Origin: Clostridium scatologenes
GTDB taxonomy: Bacteria > Bacillota > Clostridia > Clostridiales > Clostridiaceae
DNA length: 64,000 nucleotides
Direction: 5' to 3'
Assembly: GCF_000968375.1 (NCBI RefSeq)
Contig: NZ_CP009933.1
Location: 2,666,001-2,730,000, forward strand
Below the pieces are notes generated by a model. That model had not been told where the DNA came from and ran no database searches. It was given only the letters and a program-made list of their open reading frames with translations. Below are positions 18,243 through 27,182 of the stretch, piece after piece (position 1 is the first letter of the stretch; the number at the start of each line of letters is the position of its first letter). The translations under genes were made by a program, and so were the position numbers.

Positions 18243-18848
18243 ATGATAAACAACATAAAAAATATATTCAAACATAGACATGAAAGCATAATGGGACATT
18301 ATAGAAAAAATGCAGTAATGATTTTACTCCATGAAAAAGAAAATAAAATCAATATAGTTTTTGAAGTACGAGCTTTTAATTTAAGACATCAACCTGGTGA
18401 CATATGCCTTCCTGGAGGTAAATTAGAAGAAAATGAATTGCCAATAGATGGTGCAATAAGAGAGACTATGGAGGAACTTAATTTAGAAAGAGAAAACTTA
18501 GAATTTGTAGGAAACATGGATTATGTTGTCACCCCTTACAACTTTATAATGTATCCTTTTATAGCAATTTTAAATTGTGACAACATAAAGCCCAATAAAG
18601 ATGAAGTGGATCATATTTTCGAAGTTCCTATAGAATTTTTCATAAAAAATCCTCCAGAACTTTATAAACTAAATTTGCTTCCTAAACCAGAAAATTCATT
18701 TCCATATAAACTCATAAGAAATGGAAAGGACTATACATTTCGTACTGGATGTGTTCCTGAATACTTTTATAAGTATAAAGATTATGTAATATGGGGCTTT
18801 ACAGCTTTTATTATAAAAAATTTTGTGGACATAATTAACACTAAATAA
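18243..18848 (+). CDS. Nudix hydrolase, CoA pyrophosphatase-like
   Basis: 201 aa. The Nudix box reads GGKLEENELPIDGAIRETMEELNL from about residue 58, with REx2EE intact and Asn in place of the final glycine. The preceding FEVRAFNLRHQPGDICLPGG matches the UPF0035 signature of the CoA-specific branch (NUDT7/YeaB). Such enzymes cleave CoA or acyl-CoA to phosphopantetheine and 3',5'-ADP with Mg2+ or Mn2+. Cytosolic. SD TGGAGG. Closest alternative is a general dinucleotide pyrophosphatase. No operon partners. Confidence 0.85.
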   Translation: MINNIKNIFKHRHESIMGHYRKNAVMILLHEKENKINIVFEVRAFNLRHQPGDICLPGGKLEENELPIDGAIRETMEELNLERENLEFVGNMDYVVTPYNFIMYPFIAILNCDNIKPNKDEVDHIFEVPIEFFIKNPPELYKLNLLPKPENSFPYKLIRNGKDYTFRTGCVPEYFYKYKDYVIWGFTAFIIKNFVDIINTK

Positions 18849-18981
18849 CAAAAACATACATTAATTTATAGAATTAACAAATGTTTTCATAATATTTTAT
18901 TTTATGACGAAATAATATTTGAAATTTTCAAAATATAATGTATAATAGTAACAACAACATAGGATAAAGGGGGTAATTTAA

Positions 18982-20496
18982 ATGAAAATTGAATTCTATG
19001 GAGCATCTGGTTGTGTTACTGGATCAAGTCATTTTTTAAAGGTAAAGGATAAAAATATACTTTTGGATTGTGGCATGTATCAAGGAAAGGATGAAAAAGA
19101 AAGAGGTAACGAAACCTTTAATTTTAATCCTAAAGATGTAGATTACGTTATTCTATCTCACTCCCATATAGACCATAGTGGTAGAATACCTCTTCTATAT
19201 AAACAAGGCTTTAAAGGTGATGTTATATGTACAGAGGGTACTAAGGACTTATGCAGCGTAATGCTTCAAGACAGCGGACATATTCTAGAATCAGAAGTTG
19301 AATGGAAAAATAGAAAAAGAGCACGTCAAGGTCTTCCTCCACTTGAACCCTTGTACACTGAAAAAATAGCCAATGTTGCTATGTATCTATTTAATGGATA
19401 TCCATATGATCAGTGGATCGAACTATTTGATGGATTCAAAATAAGATTTAGAGATGCTGGCCATCTTTTGGGTTCAGCTATAATAGAAATGCTTATCGAG
19501 GATAATAAAAAGCAAATTAAATTAGTTTATACTGGTGATTTAGGTAACAAGAATATACCTATTTTAAAAGACCCTACAATAATTGATTATGCAGATTACT
19601 TAATTATGGAAACCACATATGGAAACAGGCTTCATACTTCCATATCATCAGAACTTACTGATCTTGCCAAAATTATTAAAAGTACTTTTAAAAGAGGAGG
19701 AAATGTAATAATTCCATCCTTTGCAGTTGGAAGAACTCAGGAAGTTTTATATACCTTAAATAATTACGTAGAAAATAATATTTTAAAAGGAGTTTCCGTT
19801 TATGTGGATAGTCCTTTAGCCTCTGAATCCACAGCTATTTTTTCAAGATATCATAAATATTATGATGAAGAAGCTCAGGAAATCCTGTCCAAAGGAAGTG
19901 ATCCTTTAAGTTTCCCTGGTTTAACCTTTACTAAGTCTCCTGAAGAGTCTGCAAAGCTTAATAAAGTTCAAAGTGGTGCTATTATAATCTCTGCTAGTGG
20001 TATGTGTGAAGCTGGTAGAATAAAACATCATTTGAAACATAACTTGTGGAGAAAAGAAAGTTCTATAATATTTGTAGGATATCAAGCAGAAGGCACTTTA
20101 GGAAGAAGCATAGTTGATGGTGCAAAAAAAGTAAAGCTCTTTGGAGAAGAAGTTGTAGTAAATGCTAAGATATATAATTTACATGGCTTATCTGGTCATG
20201 CAGATAGGAATGGACTTATAGAATGGCTTGAAGCTTTAAAGGCTAAACCTGAAAAGGTTATTTTAGTTCATGGTGATGCTGAAGCTCAAGAAAGCTTCAA
20301 TGAGCTGCTTTTATCAAAGGGATATTCTACTTATATAGCTAAGCCCGGCGATACATTTACTCCTGAATTGACTCCTGAAAAATTCAGCGTAGTTAGAAAC
20401 AGAATCCTTTCAGTTATAAACTCCATAGAAGATTTGGATTCAACGGATAAGGAACTTCTTATTGAAAAAATAAGAGAAGAGATAAAAGATATTTAA
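18982..20496 (+). CDS. Beta-CASP metallo-beta-lactamase-fold nuclease (CPSF/YsiF-like)
   Basis: 504 aa. The metallo-beta-lactamase core has motif 2 HSHIDHSGRIPLL near residue 58 and later ligands DAGHLLGSA and YTGDLG. The beta-CASP insertion (about 215-400) includes IIPSFAVGRTQEVLY, SASGMCEAGRIKHHL and the motif C region HGLSGHADRNGLIEW. Known relatives are zinc-dependent RNA endo/exonucleases related to CPSF73 and RNase J. No KH domain is present. SD AGGGGG. Monocistronic; it shares the terminator at 20511-20548 with the convergent subtilase. Confidence 0.9.
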   Translation: MKIEFYGASGCVTGSSHFLKVKDKNILLDCGMYQGKDEKERGNETFNFNPKDVDYVILSHSHIDHSGRIPLLYKQGFKGDVICTEGTKDLCSVMLQDSGHILESEVEWKNRKRARQGLPPLEPLYTEKIANVAMYLFNGYPYDQWIELFDGFKIRFRDAGHLLGSAIIEMLIEDNKKQIKLVYTGDLGNKNIPILKDPTIIDYADYLIMETTYGNRLHTSISSELTDLAKIIKSTFKRGGNVIIPSFAVGRTQEVLYTLNNYVENNILKGVSVYVDSPLASESTAIFSRYHKYYDEEAQEILSKGSDPLSFPGLTFTKSPEESAKLNKVQSGAIIISASGMCEAGRIKHHLKHNLWRKESSIIFVGYQAEGTLGRSIVDGAKKVKLFGEEVVVNAKIYNLHGLSGHADRNGLIEWLEALKAKPEKVILVHGDAEAQESFNELLLSKGYSTYIAKPGDTFTPELTPEKFSVVRNRILSVINSIEDLDSTDKELLIEKIREEIKDI

Positions 20497-20510
20497 ATCA
20501 GAATATATAA

Positions 20511-20548
20511 AAAGAGGTTAACACTTTACTTTAGATGTTAACCTCTTT
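20511..20548. terminator. Bidirectional terminator
   Basis: AAAGAGGTTAACA / TGTTAACCTCTTT, 13-bp perfect stem between convergent genes, with T/A tracts around it. Confidence 0.85.
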
Positions 20549-20554
20549 ATCGCC

Positions 20555-21823
20555 TTATTTTTCCATAGTCTTTTCCAATTGTACAGCTTTATAAGCGTCT
20601 ACTAATCCATAACCAGTATACTTATCTTTTCCTTTTTGCATTACATCCACTGCAGACTTGTCGAGTACATCCTCCATTTCACTTGGTGTAACTGATGGAT
20701 TTTCTGCTTTAACCATTGCAGCAATGCCAGATACCACTGGTGCAGCCATACTAGTTCCATCCCAAGCTTCATATTTGTCACCAGGTACTGTACTTACTAT
20801 TTGCACTCCTGGCGCAGCTACCTTTACTGAATTACCATAATCAGAAAAGTATGCTTTCGTATATGAAGAATTAATTGCTGATACTGTATACGCACCTGCT
20901 TCTCCTGCCGGACTGCTGTTATCACAATTTATATTATCATTTCCCGCCGCAGCTACTATAAATGACCCTTTATTTCTAGCATACTGTATTGCATTTTCTA
21001 TATCTGTGCTTTCCTCATCACAGCCAAAACTTAAATTTATTATGTCCGCTCCTTTATCTGCAGCATATTCTATGCCCTTAGCTATAATATCAGATTGTCC
21101 TTCTCCCTTAGAATTTAAAACTTTCACTGGTATTATCTTAACATCCAGGTTACCTGTAATTCCTGATATACCTTGCTTGTTATTAGCTTCAGCAGCAATT
21201 ATACCTGCAACATGAGTACCATGCGCATTGTCATCCATAGCATCGCTAGTGTTATTTACAAAATTATATCCTAAATCCTTTAACACTCTATTTTTTAAAT
21301 CCACGTGATTATAATCTACACCAGTATCTACTACTGCTACTTTTACTTCTCTTTTTTGATTTACCAATGGCCATGCCTTATTACTCTCAGTATATCCTAT
21401 ATCCCATTCATATTTATAGAATGAATCATTAAGTATTGCTCCTCCACTAGTATTTGTACTTGGTGGGCTAACATTTTGAACTGGAGTTCTCTGTATAGGC
21501 TTTACTATGCCTATGTTTTTAGGATTCTGTATTTTTTTAATACCTTTAAATTTAGAAAGTTGCTTTTGAAGCTGTGAATCACTTAAATTACTGGATATGA
21601 TTATATATGTTCCATCCTGTAATCTTATAACTTGTACACCCGATATAGAACTCTTTATACTATTTATATCGAATTTGTTGGAGACTTGTACTATTTTTTT
21701 TGCTCCTTTTACTTTTGTTGTTGATAATGTTTTGTTTTCTGAAGCATAAGCAGAACTACCTTCTAATACGAACACACAAGAAAGAAGAACTGCACCCAGC
21801 TTTTTTCTTAATAAAGTATTCAC
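20555..21823 (-). CDS. Secreted subtilisin-like serine protease (S8)
   Basis: 422 aa using the GTG at 21823, which has GGAGGG 7 nt upstream; the longer frame from a TTG at 21853 swallows this SD. Signal peptide 1-28 (NTLLRKKLGAVLLSCVFVLEGSSAYA). A propeptide of about 90 residues (inhibitor I9-like) precedes the catalytic domain. Triad: Asp in VAVVDTGVDYNH, His in NAHGTHVAGI, Ser in DGTSMAAPVVSG. The oxyanion Asn lies in AAAGNDN. It should be exported and self-activated as a degradative protease. There is no cell-wall anchor. Domain length is normal for clostridial subtilases. Confidence 0.93.
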   Translation of the reverse strand: MNTLLRKKLGAVLLSCVFVLEGSSAYASENKTLSTTKVKGAKKIVQVSNKFDINSIKSSISGVQVIRLQDGTYIIISSNLSDSQLQKQLSKFKGIKKIQNPKNIGIVKPIQRTPVQNVSPPSTNTSGGAILNDSFYKYEWDIGYTESNKAWPLVNQKREVKVAVVDTGVDYNHVDLKNRVLKDLGYNFVNNTSDAMDDNAHGTHVAGIIAAEANNKQGISGITGNLDVKIIPVKVLNSKGEGQSDIIAKGIEYAADKGADIINLSFGCDEESTDIENAIQYARNKGSFIVAAAGNDNINCDNSSPAGEAGAYTVSAINSSYTKAYFSDYGNSVKVAAPGVQIVSTVPGDKYEAWDGTSMAAPVVSGIAAMVKAENPSVTPSEMEDVLDKSAVDVMQKGKDKYTGYGLVDAYKAVQLEKTMEK

Positions 21824-22002
21824 AAAATATCCCTCCATCCCATACTGTTTCAATTAAAATTATATTTTACTAATATGACAATTAAGTTACAACATCATTA
21901 CTAAAAACTAAATTTTTTGTTAATATTTTTACTACAAAAATATGTTTAATTTTACAAATTAGGTATATACTATATACGTATATTAAAAAAGGAGTGATTT
22001 TT

Positions 22003-22251
22003 ATGCAAACTACAATTATGGCAATATCCATTGATTCAAGAAACGTTCATGCACCAGAAGTTCAAACACTTCTAACTAAATACGGTTGCATAATAAAAAC
22101 AAGACTAGGACTTCATGAAGTTCAAACTGAGTCTTGTTCTCAAGTTGGTCTTATACTTTTACATATTTGTTCAGATCCAAGTGAAGTAGAAGCATTGGAA
22201 AAAGAATTGACAGAAATAAAAGGAGTAAATGTAAAACATATGATTCTTTAA
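22003..22251 (+). CDS. TM1266-like iron-only hydrogenase system regulator
   Basis: 82 aa. Start ATG at 22003 with AAGGAG 8 nt upstream; a GTG at 21994 lies inside that SD. The fold pattern MAISIDSRN...VQTLLTKYGCIIKTRLGLHEV...GLILLHICSDPSEVEALEKELTEIKGVNVKHMIL matches the ACT/NikR-C-like family around Thermotoga TM1266, found near [FeFe] hydrogenase maturation genes. It lacks a DNA-binding domain, so a ligand-binding or adaptor role is likely. No hydrogenase gene lies nearby here. Ends at the hairpin 22268-22306. Confidence 0.75.
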   Translation: MQTTIMAISIDSRNVHAPEVQTLLTKYGCIIKTRLGLHEVQTESCSQVGLILLHICSDPSEVEALEKELTEIKGVNVKHMIL

Positions 22252-22267
22252 AACATCAAATATAAAA

Positions 22268-22306
22268 ATAGGCATAGACAATTTTCCATAAATCATCTAT
22301 GTCTAT
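22268..22306 (+). terminator. Terminator of the TM1266-like gene
   Basis: ATAGGCATAG / CTATGTCTAT, 10-bp stem with one G-U pair, then CTTTG; it may also serve the convergent DHOD-like gene. Confidence 0.6.
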
Positions 22307-22323
22307 CTTTGTATATTATATTT

Positions 22324-23406
22324 TTAAACTTCTATTGCAGTTTCTGGGCATCTAGTTAAACATAAACCGCAACCAAAACATTTAGTAGTATTTATATTTG
22401 CTTTATCGCTTATTGTTATAGCACTATATGCACAGCTCTTAACACATTTACCACAAGAATTGCATTTTCCCTTATTGATTTTTGGGAATATAGGTTCTCT
22501 TATAACTTTTCTTTCCTGCATCTTCCTAACTGTCAATCCTCTGATATCTTCAACACTTTCAAATCCATGTTCATCAAGCCAACTATTTAATTCATTAGTT
22601 ACCCTTGAATATACACCATTTCCTTCTAGTATAGCAGCAGTACAAATCTGAACTGCTGATGCTCCTGCCATTATCATTGCCACTGCATCTTCTCCTGAAG
22701 ATATTCCTCCTACACCTATTACAGGAACTTTTACAGAATTAGCTATAGAATATACATATCTTAATGCTATAGGATTTAAAGATTTACCAGAAAGCCATCC
22801 ATAACCCTTCTCACCGCCTAAGTAAGGTAGACCTGTTTCTACATCTATATGAAGACAAGGCCCTAGAGAATTTATTGCAACAAATCCTGCCGCCCCTTCT
22901 TCTACAAGCCTTTTAACATACCAGCCTATTTTTGTTATACCAGGACTTATTTTTATATACACAGGCTTATCACTTTTACTGGCTATTTTTAATGAATCTA
23001 CTACTGACTCCAAATCCTTTTCCATATAGTGAGTTGATATTTCAATAATATCTGCATAAGGTGTTATAATAGGAAGTACCTTTTCAATTTCCTTCGCAGT
23101 ATAACCTAAACTTACTATAAAAGGAACACCATAACTTTTACATTTTGAATATCCCTTTTCTACCCATTGTTCTACGGAAAGTTCAGACCATAATTCACTA
23201 TTTAAAAAAGCACCATCTTTTGTTTCCTGCATACAAGGTCTAGCAGTTCTAACAAATTTTTCAGATATAGTTTTAGTTACTAATGCTCCTACTCCCTGCT
23301 TTACACATTCTAACATACAATCAGCATTTCTAACCTGTGGTCCAGATGCTGGCATAATAGGGTTTTTTATCTTTATTCCATGAAGATCTACATTTAAATT
23401 AGCCAC
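22324..23406 (-). CDS. DHOD/PreA-like flavoprotein with two [4Fe-4S] motifs
   Basis: 360 aa from the GTG at 23406, which has GGGGGT 6 nt upstream (alternative TTG at 23424). Residues about 1-290 are a class 1 dihydroorotate dehydrogenase-like FMN barrel (LHGIKIKNPIMPASGP; KISPGITK; GVGGISSGEDAVAMIMAGASAVQICTA). The C-terminus has two ferredoxin clusters (CNSCGKCVKSC and CFGCGLCLTRC). This resembles dihydropyrimidine dehydrogenase PreA. The usual base-loop motif NxSCPN of DHOD or dihydropyrimidine dehydrogenase is replaced by EISTHYMEKD, so the substrate is likely different. Cytosolic oxidoreductase, monocistronic. Confidence 0.82.
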   Translation of the reverse strand: MANLNVDLHGIKIKNPIMPASGPQVRNADCMLECVKQGVGALVTKTISEKFVRTARPCMQETKDGAFLNSELWSELSVEQWVEKGYSKCKSYGVPFIVSLGYTAKEIEKVLPIITPYADIIEISTHYMEKDLESVVDSLKIASKSDKPVYIKISPGITKIGWYVKRLVEEGAAGFVAINSLGPCLHIDVETGLPYLGGEKGYGWLSGKSLNPIALRYVYSIANSVKVPVIGVGGISSGEDAVAMIMAGASAVQICTAAILEGNGVYSRVTNELNSWLDEHGFESVEDIRGLTVRKMQERKVIREPIFPKINKGKCNSCGKCVKSCAYSAITISDKANINTTKCFGCGLCLTRCPETAIEV

Positions 23407-23522
23407 ATTATTACCCCCAATCAACTCTTAAATCATTTTACTTATTTAATTCTACACTTATTCATGTTTTCCTTCACAAAAAGTCCAAAATTATTAATAT
23501 TAGCCCTGTCAATTTAATAAGT

Positions 23523-23556
23523 ATAAGGCTGTCAATTTAACAATTGGCAGCCTTAT
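23523..23556 (-). terminator. Terminator of gapA
   Basis: ATAAGGCTGTCAATT / AATTGGCAGCCTTAT, 15-bp stem with one G-U pair and a 4-nt loop, downstream of the minus-strand gapA stop. Confidence 0.8.
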
Positions 23557-23611
23557 ATTTTCCCCTAAATATCCACTTTTAATCCCAAGTTATAACTTTT
23601 TTAAATTTCTA

Positions 23612-24658
23612 CTAAACAACCATTCCTATTTTATATTCACTCTGCTTTTGCATTTCCATTGCAGTATAATTTACTAAATCAACAGTTCTACAAGAATATC
23701 CCCATTCATTATCGTACCATGAAACTACCTTTACCATATTTCCTTCCATTACCATTGTTGAAAGCCCGTCTATTATGGATGATCTCTCATCGCCTTTATA
23801 ATCTATAGAAACTAGCGGTTCTTCTGAATAACCAAGTATTCCTTTCATATATCCTGAAGCTGCTTCCTTAAATGTATTATTAATTTCTTCTACAGTTACA
23901 GGTCTTGAAAGTTCACAAACTAAATCTGTAAGTGAAACTGTTGGAGTAGGTATTCTTACAGAAAAACCATTTAATTTTCCTTTAAGATTTGGAAGAACTT
24001 TTCCTACAGCCTTTGCTGCTCCTGTTGTAGTTGGTATTATTGATTCTCCTGCTGCTCTTGCTCTTCTTAAATCTTTATGAGTTTTATCCAATATTCTTTG
24101 ATCATTAGTATATGAATGTATAGTAGTCATTAATCCTTTTACTATTCCAAATTTATCATCTAAAACTTTAGCAAAAGGCGCCAAACAGTTAGTTGTACAT
24201 GAAGCATTTGAAATTACACAATGTTTTTCCACATCTAGCTCTTTTTCATTAACTCCCATAACTATAGTTATATCTTCATCTTTTCCTGGTGCCGTTAATA
24301 TAACTTTTTTAGCTCCTGCTTTTATATGCTTCATAAGTTTTTCTTTATCTTTAAAAATACCTGTAGATTCTACTACTATATCTACGTCCATTTTTTCCCA
24401 AGGTAAATTTTCCGGATCATTTTCTCTTAATATTTTTATACTTTTGCCGTTCACTATAATTGAATTTTCTGTAGTTTCTACTTTTCCATTAAATCTACCA
24501 TAACAAGAATCATATTTGAAAAGATGAGCTAATGTTTCACTATCTGCTCTAGCATTGATAGCCACAATCTCTACATCCTTATCCAATCTATTTTGAGCAA
24601 TCCTAAGCACTGCTCTACCTATTCTTCCGAAACCATTAATAGCAACTTTTATAGACAT
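23612..24658 (-). CDS. gapA: Glyceraldehyde-3-phosphate dehydrogenase
   Basis: 348 aa. N-terminal NAD site [14 protein letters not shown]; catalytic cysteine in [15 protein letters not shown] (about residue 153); active-site His in the conserved HSYTNDQ region; C-terminal [17 protein letters not shown]. It oxidises glyceraldehyde 3-phosphate with NAD and phosphate in glycolysis and reverses this in gluconeogenesis. Cytosolic tetramer in the family. It has a C-terminal extension ([15 protein letters not shown]) a little longer than usual. SD GGAGG. It stands alone rather than with pgk/tpi, with its own promoter and operator-like repeat. Confidence 0.96.
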   Translation of the reverse strand: MSIKVAINGFGRIGRAVLRIAQNRLDKDVEIVAINARADSETLAHLFKYDSCYGRFNGKVETTENSIIVNGKSIKILRENDPENLPWEKMDVDIVVESTGIFKDKEKLMKHIKAGAKKVILTAPGKDEDITIVMGVNEKELDVEKHCVISNASCTTNCLAPFAKVLDDKFGIVKGLMTTIHSYTNDQRILDKTHKDLRRARAAGESIIPTTTGAAKAVGKVLPNLKGKLNGFSVRIPTPTVSLTDLVCELSRPVTVEEINNTFKEAASGYMKGILGYSEEPLVSIDYKGDERSSIIDGLSTMVMEGNMVKVVSWYDNEWGYSCRTVDLVNYTAMEMQKQSEYKIGMVV

Positions 24659-24731
24659 ATTAATTCCTCCTATATCTTTAATACCTAATTGTCAGAATAT
24701 TATATAGCATATTAGGTTTTTTGTTATTAAT

Positions 24732-24793
24732 ATATGTGTTACATTTCACATATGTGCTATATTATTTATACCAATAATATACGCTTGTGTCAA
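24732..24793 (-). promoter_or_regulatory. gapA promoter with downstream operator-like repeat
   Basis: Minus strand TTGACA (24788-24793), 17 nt, TATAAA (24765-24770). Just past the expected start is an inverted repeat ATATGTG/CACATAT (24732-24753, 8-nt spacer), which also reads as CACATAT direct repeats 18 nt apart. The position suits a repressor that blocks elongation or initiation. Confidence 0.65.
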
Positions 24794-24873
24794 TTTTGAT
24801 CCCACTTAAATTATGCTGTTTTATCTTTCATTTTCACCCTATAACTCTTTTTTCCAATAGCATAGCTTAATAT

Positions 24874-24907
24874 AAAAAAAATCTGCCATATTTAAATTAC
24901 AGCAGAT
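24874..24907 (-). terminator. Minus-strand terminator upstream of the gapA promoter
   Basis: Minus strand ATCTGC...GGCAGAT followed by TTTTTTT. It lies in the otherwise empty 24800-25105 gap, with no minus-strand gene upstream, so it may end a small RNA; I see no convincing promoter for one. Confidence 0.45.
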
Positions 24908-25105
24908 AATGCATAAAATATAATAAGTTTACTTTAATTATTTTTTACTTTTTACAAATGTATACATATTTTTCTTTACCTTAATATATGTTTAATTTTT
25001 ATCAATAATATAATAACCCATTCTACATAAATTATATTTAAAATTTTTAGAAATTTTGAATTTTCCTTATATAATACCTTGAATCTCCTTTTTTCCCAGC
25101 ATATC

Positions 25106-25134
25106 TTGACACCAGTTAATTGTTAATATATTAT
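25106..25134 (+). promoter_or_regulatory. gltX promoter
   Basis: TTGACA (25106-25111), 17 nt, TATTAT (25129-25134); a start near 25141 gives a leader of about 77 nt containing the hairpin at 25162-25190. Confidence 0.65.
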
Positions 25135-25161
25135 TATAAGTAGTAATATCTAAGTTATTTT

Positions 25162-25190
25162 ACCTTTCGTCACTGTGATGAAGGGTTTTT
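25162..25190 (+). terminator. Attenuator-like hairpin in the gltX leader
   Basis: ACCTTTCGTCAC pairs with GTGATGAAGGGT (12 bp including G-U pairs) and is followed by TTTTT. It lies between the promoter and the SD of gltX. Confidence 0.65.
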
Positions 25191-25217
25191 ATTTTAATAA
25201 ACATAGGAGTGGTAAAA

Positions 25218-26672
25218 ATGGCTAAAATTAGAACAAGATTTGCCCCAAGTCCAACAGGTTATATGCATGTTGGTAATTTAAGAACAGCATTATATGCTTA
25301 CTTAATAGCCAAACATGAAAATGGAGACTTTATACTTAGAATAGAAGATACAGACCAGGAAAGATTTGTAGAGGGTGCTCTAGATATAATTTATAACACA
25401 TTAAAGGTTACAGGTCTTAAGCATGATGAAGGTCCAGATATAGGAGGCCCAGTAGGTCCTTATGTTCAAAGCGAAAGAACTAATATATACATAGAATATG
25501 CTAAACAGTTGATAGAGAAAGGCGAAGCTTACTATTGTTTCTGTTCTAAAGAAAGAATGGAAACTTTAAGAACAGAAGCTGAAGCTAATAATACAGCTGC
25601 TAAATACGATAAACACTGTCTTAGTTTATCTAAGGAAGAAATAGAAGAAAAGTTGGCTTCTGGTATTCCTTATGTTATAAGACAAAATAATCCTTCAACA
25701 GGTACTACAAGCTTTGAAGATGATATTTACGGAACTATAACTGTAGATAACTCAGAATTAGACGATATGATACTTATAAAATCAGATGGATTCCCTACAT
25801 ATAATTTTGCCAATGTAGTAGATGACCATTTAATGGGAATAACTCATGTAGTTCGTGGAAGTGAATACTTATCATCATCACCTAAATATAATAGATTATA
25901 TGAAGCTTTTGGATGGGCTGTTCCAATATATGTACACTGTCCTCCAATAATGAAAGATACTCATCATAAATTAAGTAAGAGAAATGGAGATGCTTCCTTT
26001 GAAGATTTAATGGCAAAAGGCTATTTAAAAGATGCTATACTAAATTACATAGCTTTACTTGGGTGGAATCCAGGTGGTGAAAAAGAAATATTCTCACTTG
26101 ACGGATTAGTAGAAACCTTTAATTATAAGAATATAAACAAATCACCAGCTATATTTGATGATGTAAAATTAAAATGGATGAATGGTGAATATATAAAGAA
26201 GCTTCCATTAGAAGAGTTCCATAAGTTAGCTCTTCCTTATTATCAAAAGGCTATAACTAAAGATTTAGATTTTACTAAAATAAGTCCACTTTTACATACA
26301 AGAGTAGAAGTATTAAACGAAATACCTGACATGGTAGACTTTTTTGAAGCTCTTCCAGAACATTCAGCAGAGCTTTATGTTCATAAAAAGATGAAAACAA
26401 ACTATGAAAATTCATTAGATGTTTTAGAAAAAATATTACCTAGATTTGAAGCTTTGACTCCATGGACTTTTGAAAACATAGAAAAAATTTGTATGGATTT
26501 AGTTGCAGAACTTGGTGTTAAAAATGGTATAGTTTTGTGGCCTGTAAGAACTGCTGTTTCAGGTAAAAAATCAACTCCAGGTGGTGCTTACGAAATAGCT
26601 GAAATAATAGGTAAAGAGGAAACTTTAAGAAGAATTCAAGTAGGTATTGAAAAGCTTAAAGCTGCACAATAA
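25218..26672 (+). CDS. gltX: Glutamyl-tRNA synthetase
   Basis: 484 aa. Class I signatures: HIGH-like [21 protein letters not shown] near the N-terminus and the KMSKS equivalent KLSKRNGD near residue 255. It charges tRNA-Glu (and, in many clostridia, tRNA-Gln as well) with glutamate in the cytosol. The ATG at 25218 is preferred to a GTG at 25209 that lies within the SD AGGAG. Length is normal for bacterial GluRS. It is monocistronic with a promoter, leader hairpin and a two-tier terminator. Confidence 0.96.
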   Translation: MAKIRTRFAPSPTGYMHVGNLRTALYAYLIAKHENGDFILRIEDTDQERFVEGALDIIYNTLKVTGLKHDEGPDIGGPVGPYVQSERTNIYIEYAKQLIEKGEAYYCFCSKERMETLRTEAEANNTAAKYDKHCLSLSKEEIEEKLASGIPYVIRQNNPSTGTTSFEDDIYGTITVDNSELDDMILIKSDGFPTYNFANVVDDHLMGITHVVRGSEYLSSSPKYNRLYEAFGWAVPIYVHCPPIMKDTHHKLSKRNGDASFEDLMAKGYLKDAILNYIALLGWNPGGEKEIFSLDGLVETFNYKNINKSPAIFDDVKLKWMNGEYIKKLPLEEFHKLALPYYQKAITKDLDFTKISPLLHTRVEVLNEIPDMVDFFEALPEHSAELYVHKKMKTNYENSLDVLEKILPRFEALTPWTFENIEKICMDLVAELGVKNGIVLWPVRTAVSGKKSTPGGAYEIAEIIGKEETLRRIQVGIEKLKAAQ

Positions 26673-26690
26673 ACCTACATATAGATATTA

Positions 26691-26737
26691 AAAAGCTGTG
26701 AAGTTAAGGGAGCTTCCCCCTTATATTTACAGCTTTT
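26691..26737 (+). terminator. Terminator of gltX
   Basis: Outer stem AAAAGCTGT/ACAGCTTTT and inner stem AAGGG/CCCTT, followed by T-rich sequence. Confidence 0.8.
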
Positions 26738-26789
26738 TACATACAAAACTTTAGCTTAACAAAATCCATCTAAATTTAAAGTCCTATAA

Positions 26790-26813
26790 TTCGTTATGGT
26801 ACGAACTATAACA
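26790..26813. promoter_or_regulatory. Inverted repeat upstream of the xanthine permease
   Basis: CGTTAT and ATAACA arms 10 nt apart; the interior also contains TACGAACTAT, which resembles a PurR box (AWWWCGAACWWT), and its flank ATTCGTTAT reads as ATAACGAAT on the other strand. PurR control would fit a purine permease, but the geometry is not the usual one. Confidence 0.3.
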
Positions 26814-26875
26814 TACTTGTATGTAAAAAAATACTATTAAATACGAATATTTATGTTTGATTTCAGTAAATTGTA

Positions 26876-26904
26876 TTGATCTTTTCAAAAAACTATGCTA
26901 ACAT
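26876..26904 (+). promoter_or_regulatory. Promoter of the riboswitch-permease unit
   Basis: TTGATC (26876-26881), 17 nt, TAACAT (26899-26904), placing the start just ahead of the aptamer at 26927. Confidence 0.45.
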
Positions 26905-26926
26905 AATTTCATAATATTAAATAAGT

Positions 26927-27096
26927 CATCCGTATAATCCTGATAATAATGGTTCGGGAGTCTCTACTAGGAAACCGTAAATTTCCTTTCTATGGATGAA
27001 TCTGAGGAAACTATATACTTTAAACTTTTATCAGTTTAATGAGATGTTTTTCGAATTCCGCTGCAGATTCTCCATGAATTAGTGGCGGATTTTTTA
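26927..27096 (+). ncRNA. Purine riboswitch (guanine/xanthine class) with terminator
   Basis: Aptamer 26927-26998: P1 CATCCGT/ATGGATG, core TATAATCCTGATAAT, loop 2 and J2/3 GGGAGTCTCTACT, P3 AGGAAA/TTTCCT with loop CCGTAAA. The base that selects the ligand in J3/1 is C (26990), the guanine/hypoxanthine type. Expression platform: TCCGC (27057-27061)/GCGGA (27085-27089), then T7 forms a terminator. GAATCTG (26998-27004) can pair with CAGATTC (27064-27070) as antiterminator, and this overlaps the P1 3' arm, so ligand binding should switch the permease off. Confidence 0.93.
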
Positions 27097-27182
27097 TTTT
27101 ATATTTAAAAACTTGTGGAAAGAACTCCTCAAGTAAGCAATATTATATACTATTTCTTAATTTTACAGGAGGTTTTTTTATT

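Noticed and set aside
25141..25217. T-box leader upstream of gltX
   Set aside because: The leader is too short and has no AGGGTGGNACCGCG-like T-box sequence.
26790..26813. Third copy of the CGTTAT/ATAACA operator near the permease
   Set aside because: Spacer is 10, not 12 nt, and the right arm differs; a PurR-like box overlaps. Not counted with the two ModE-like sites.
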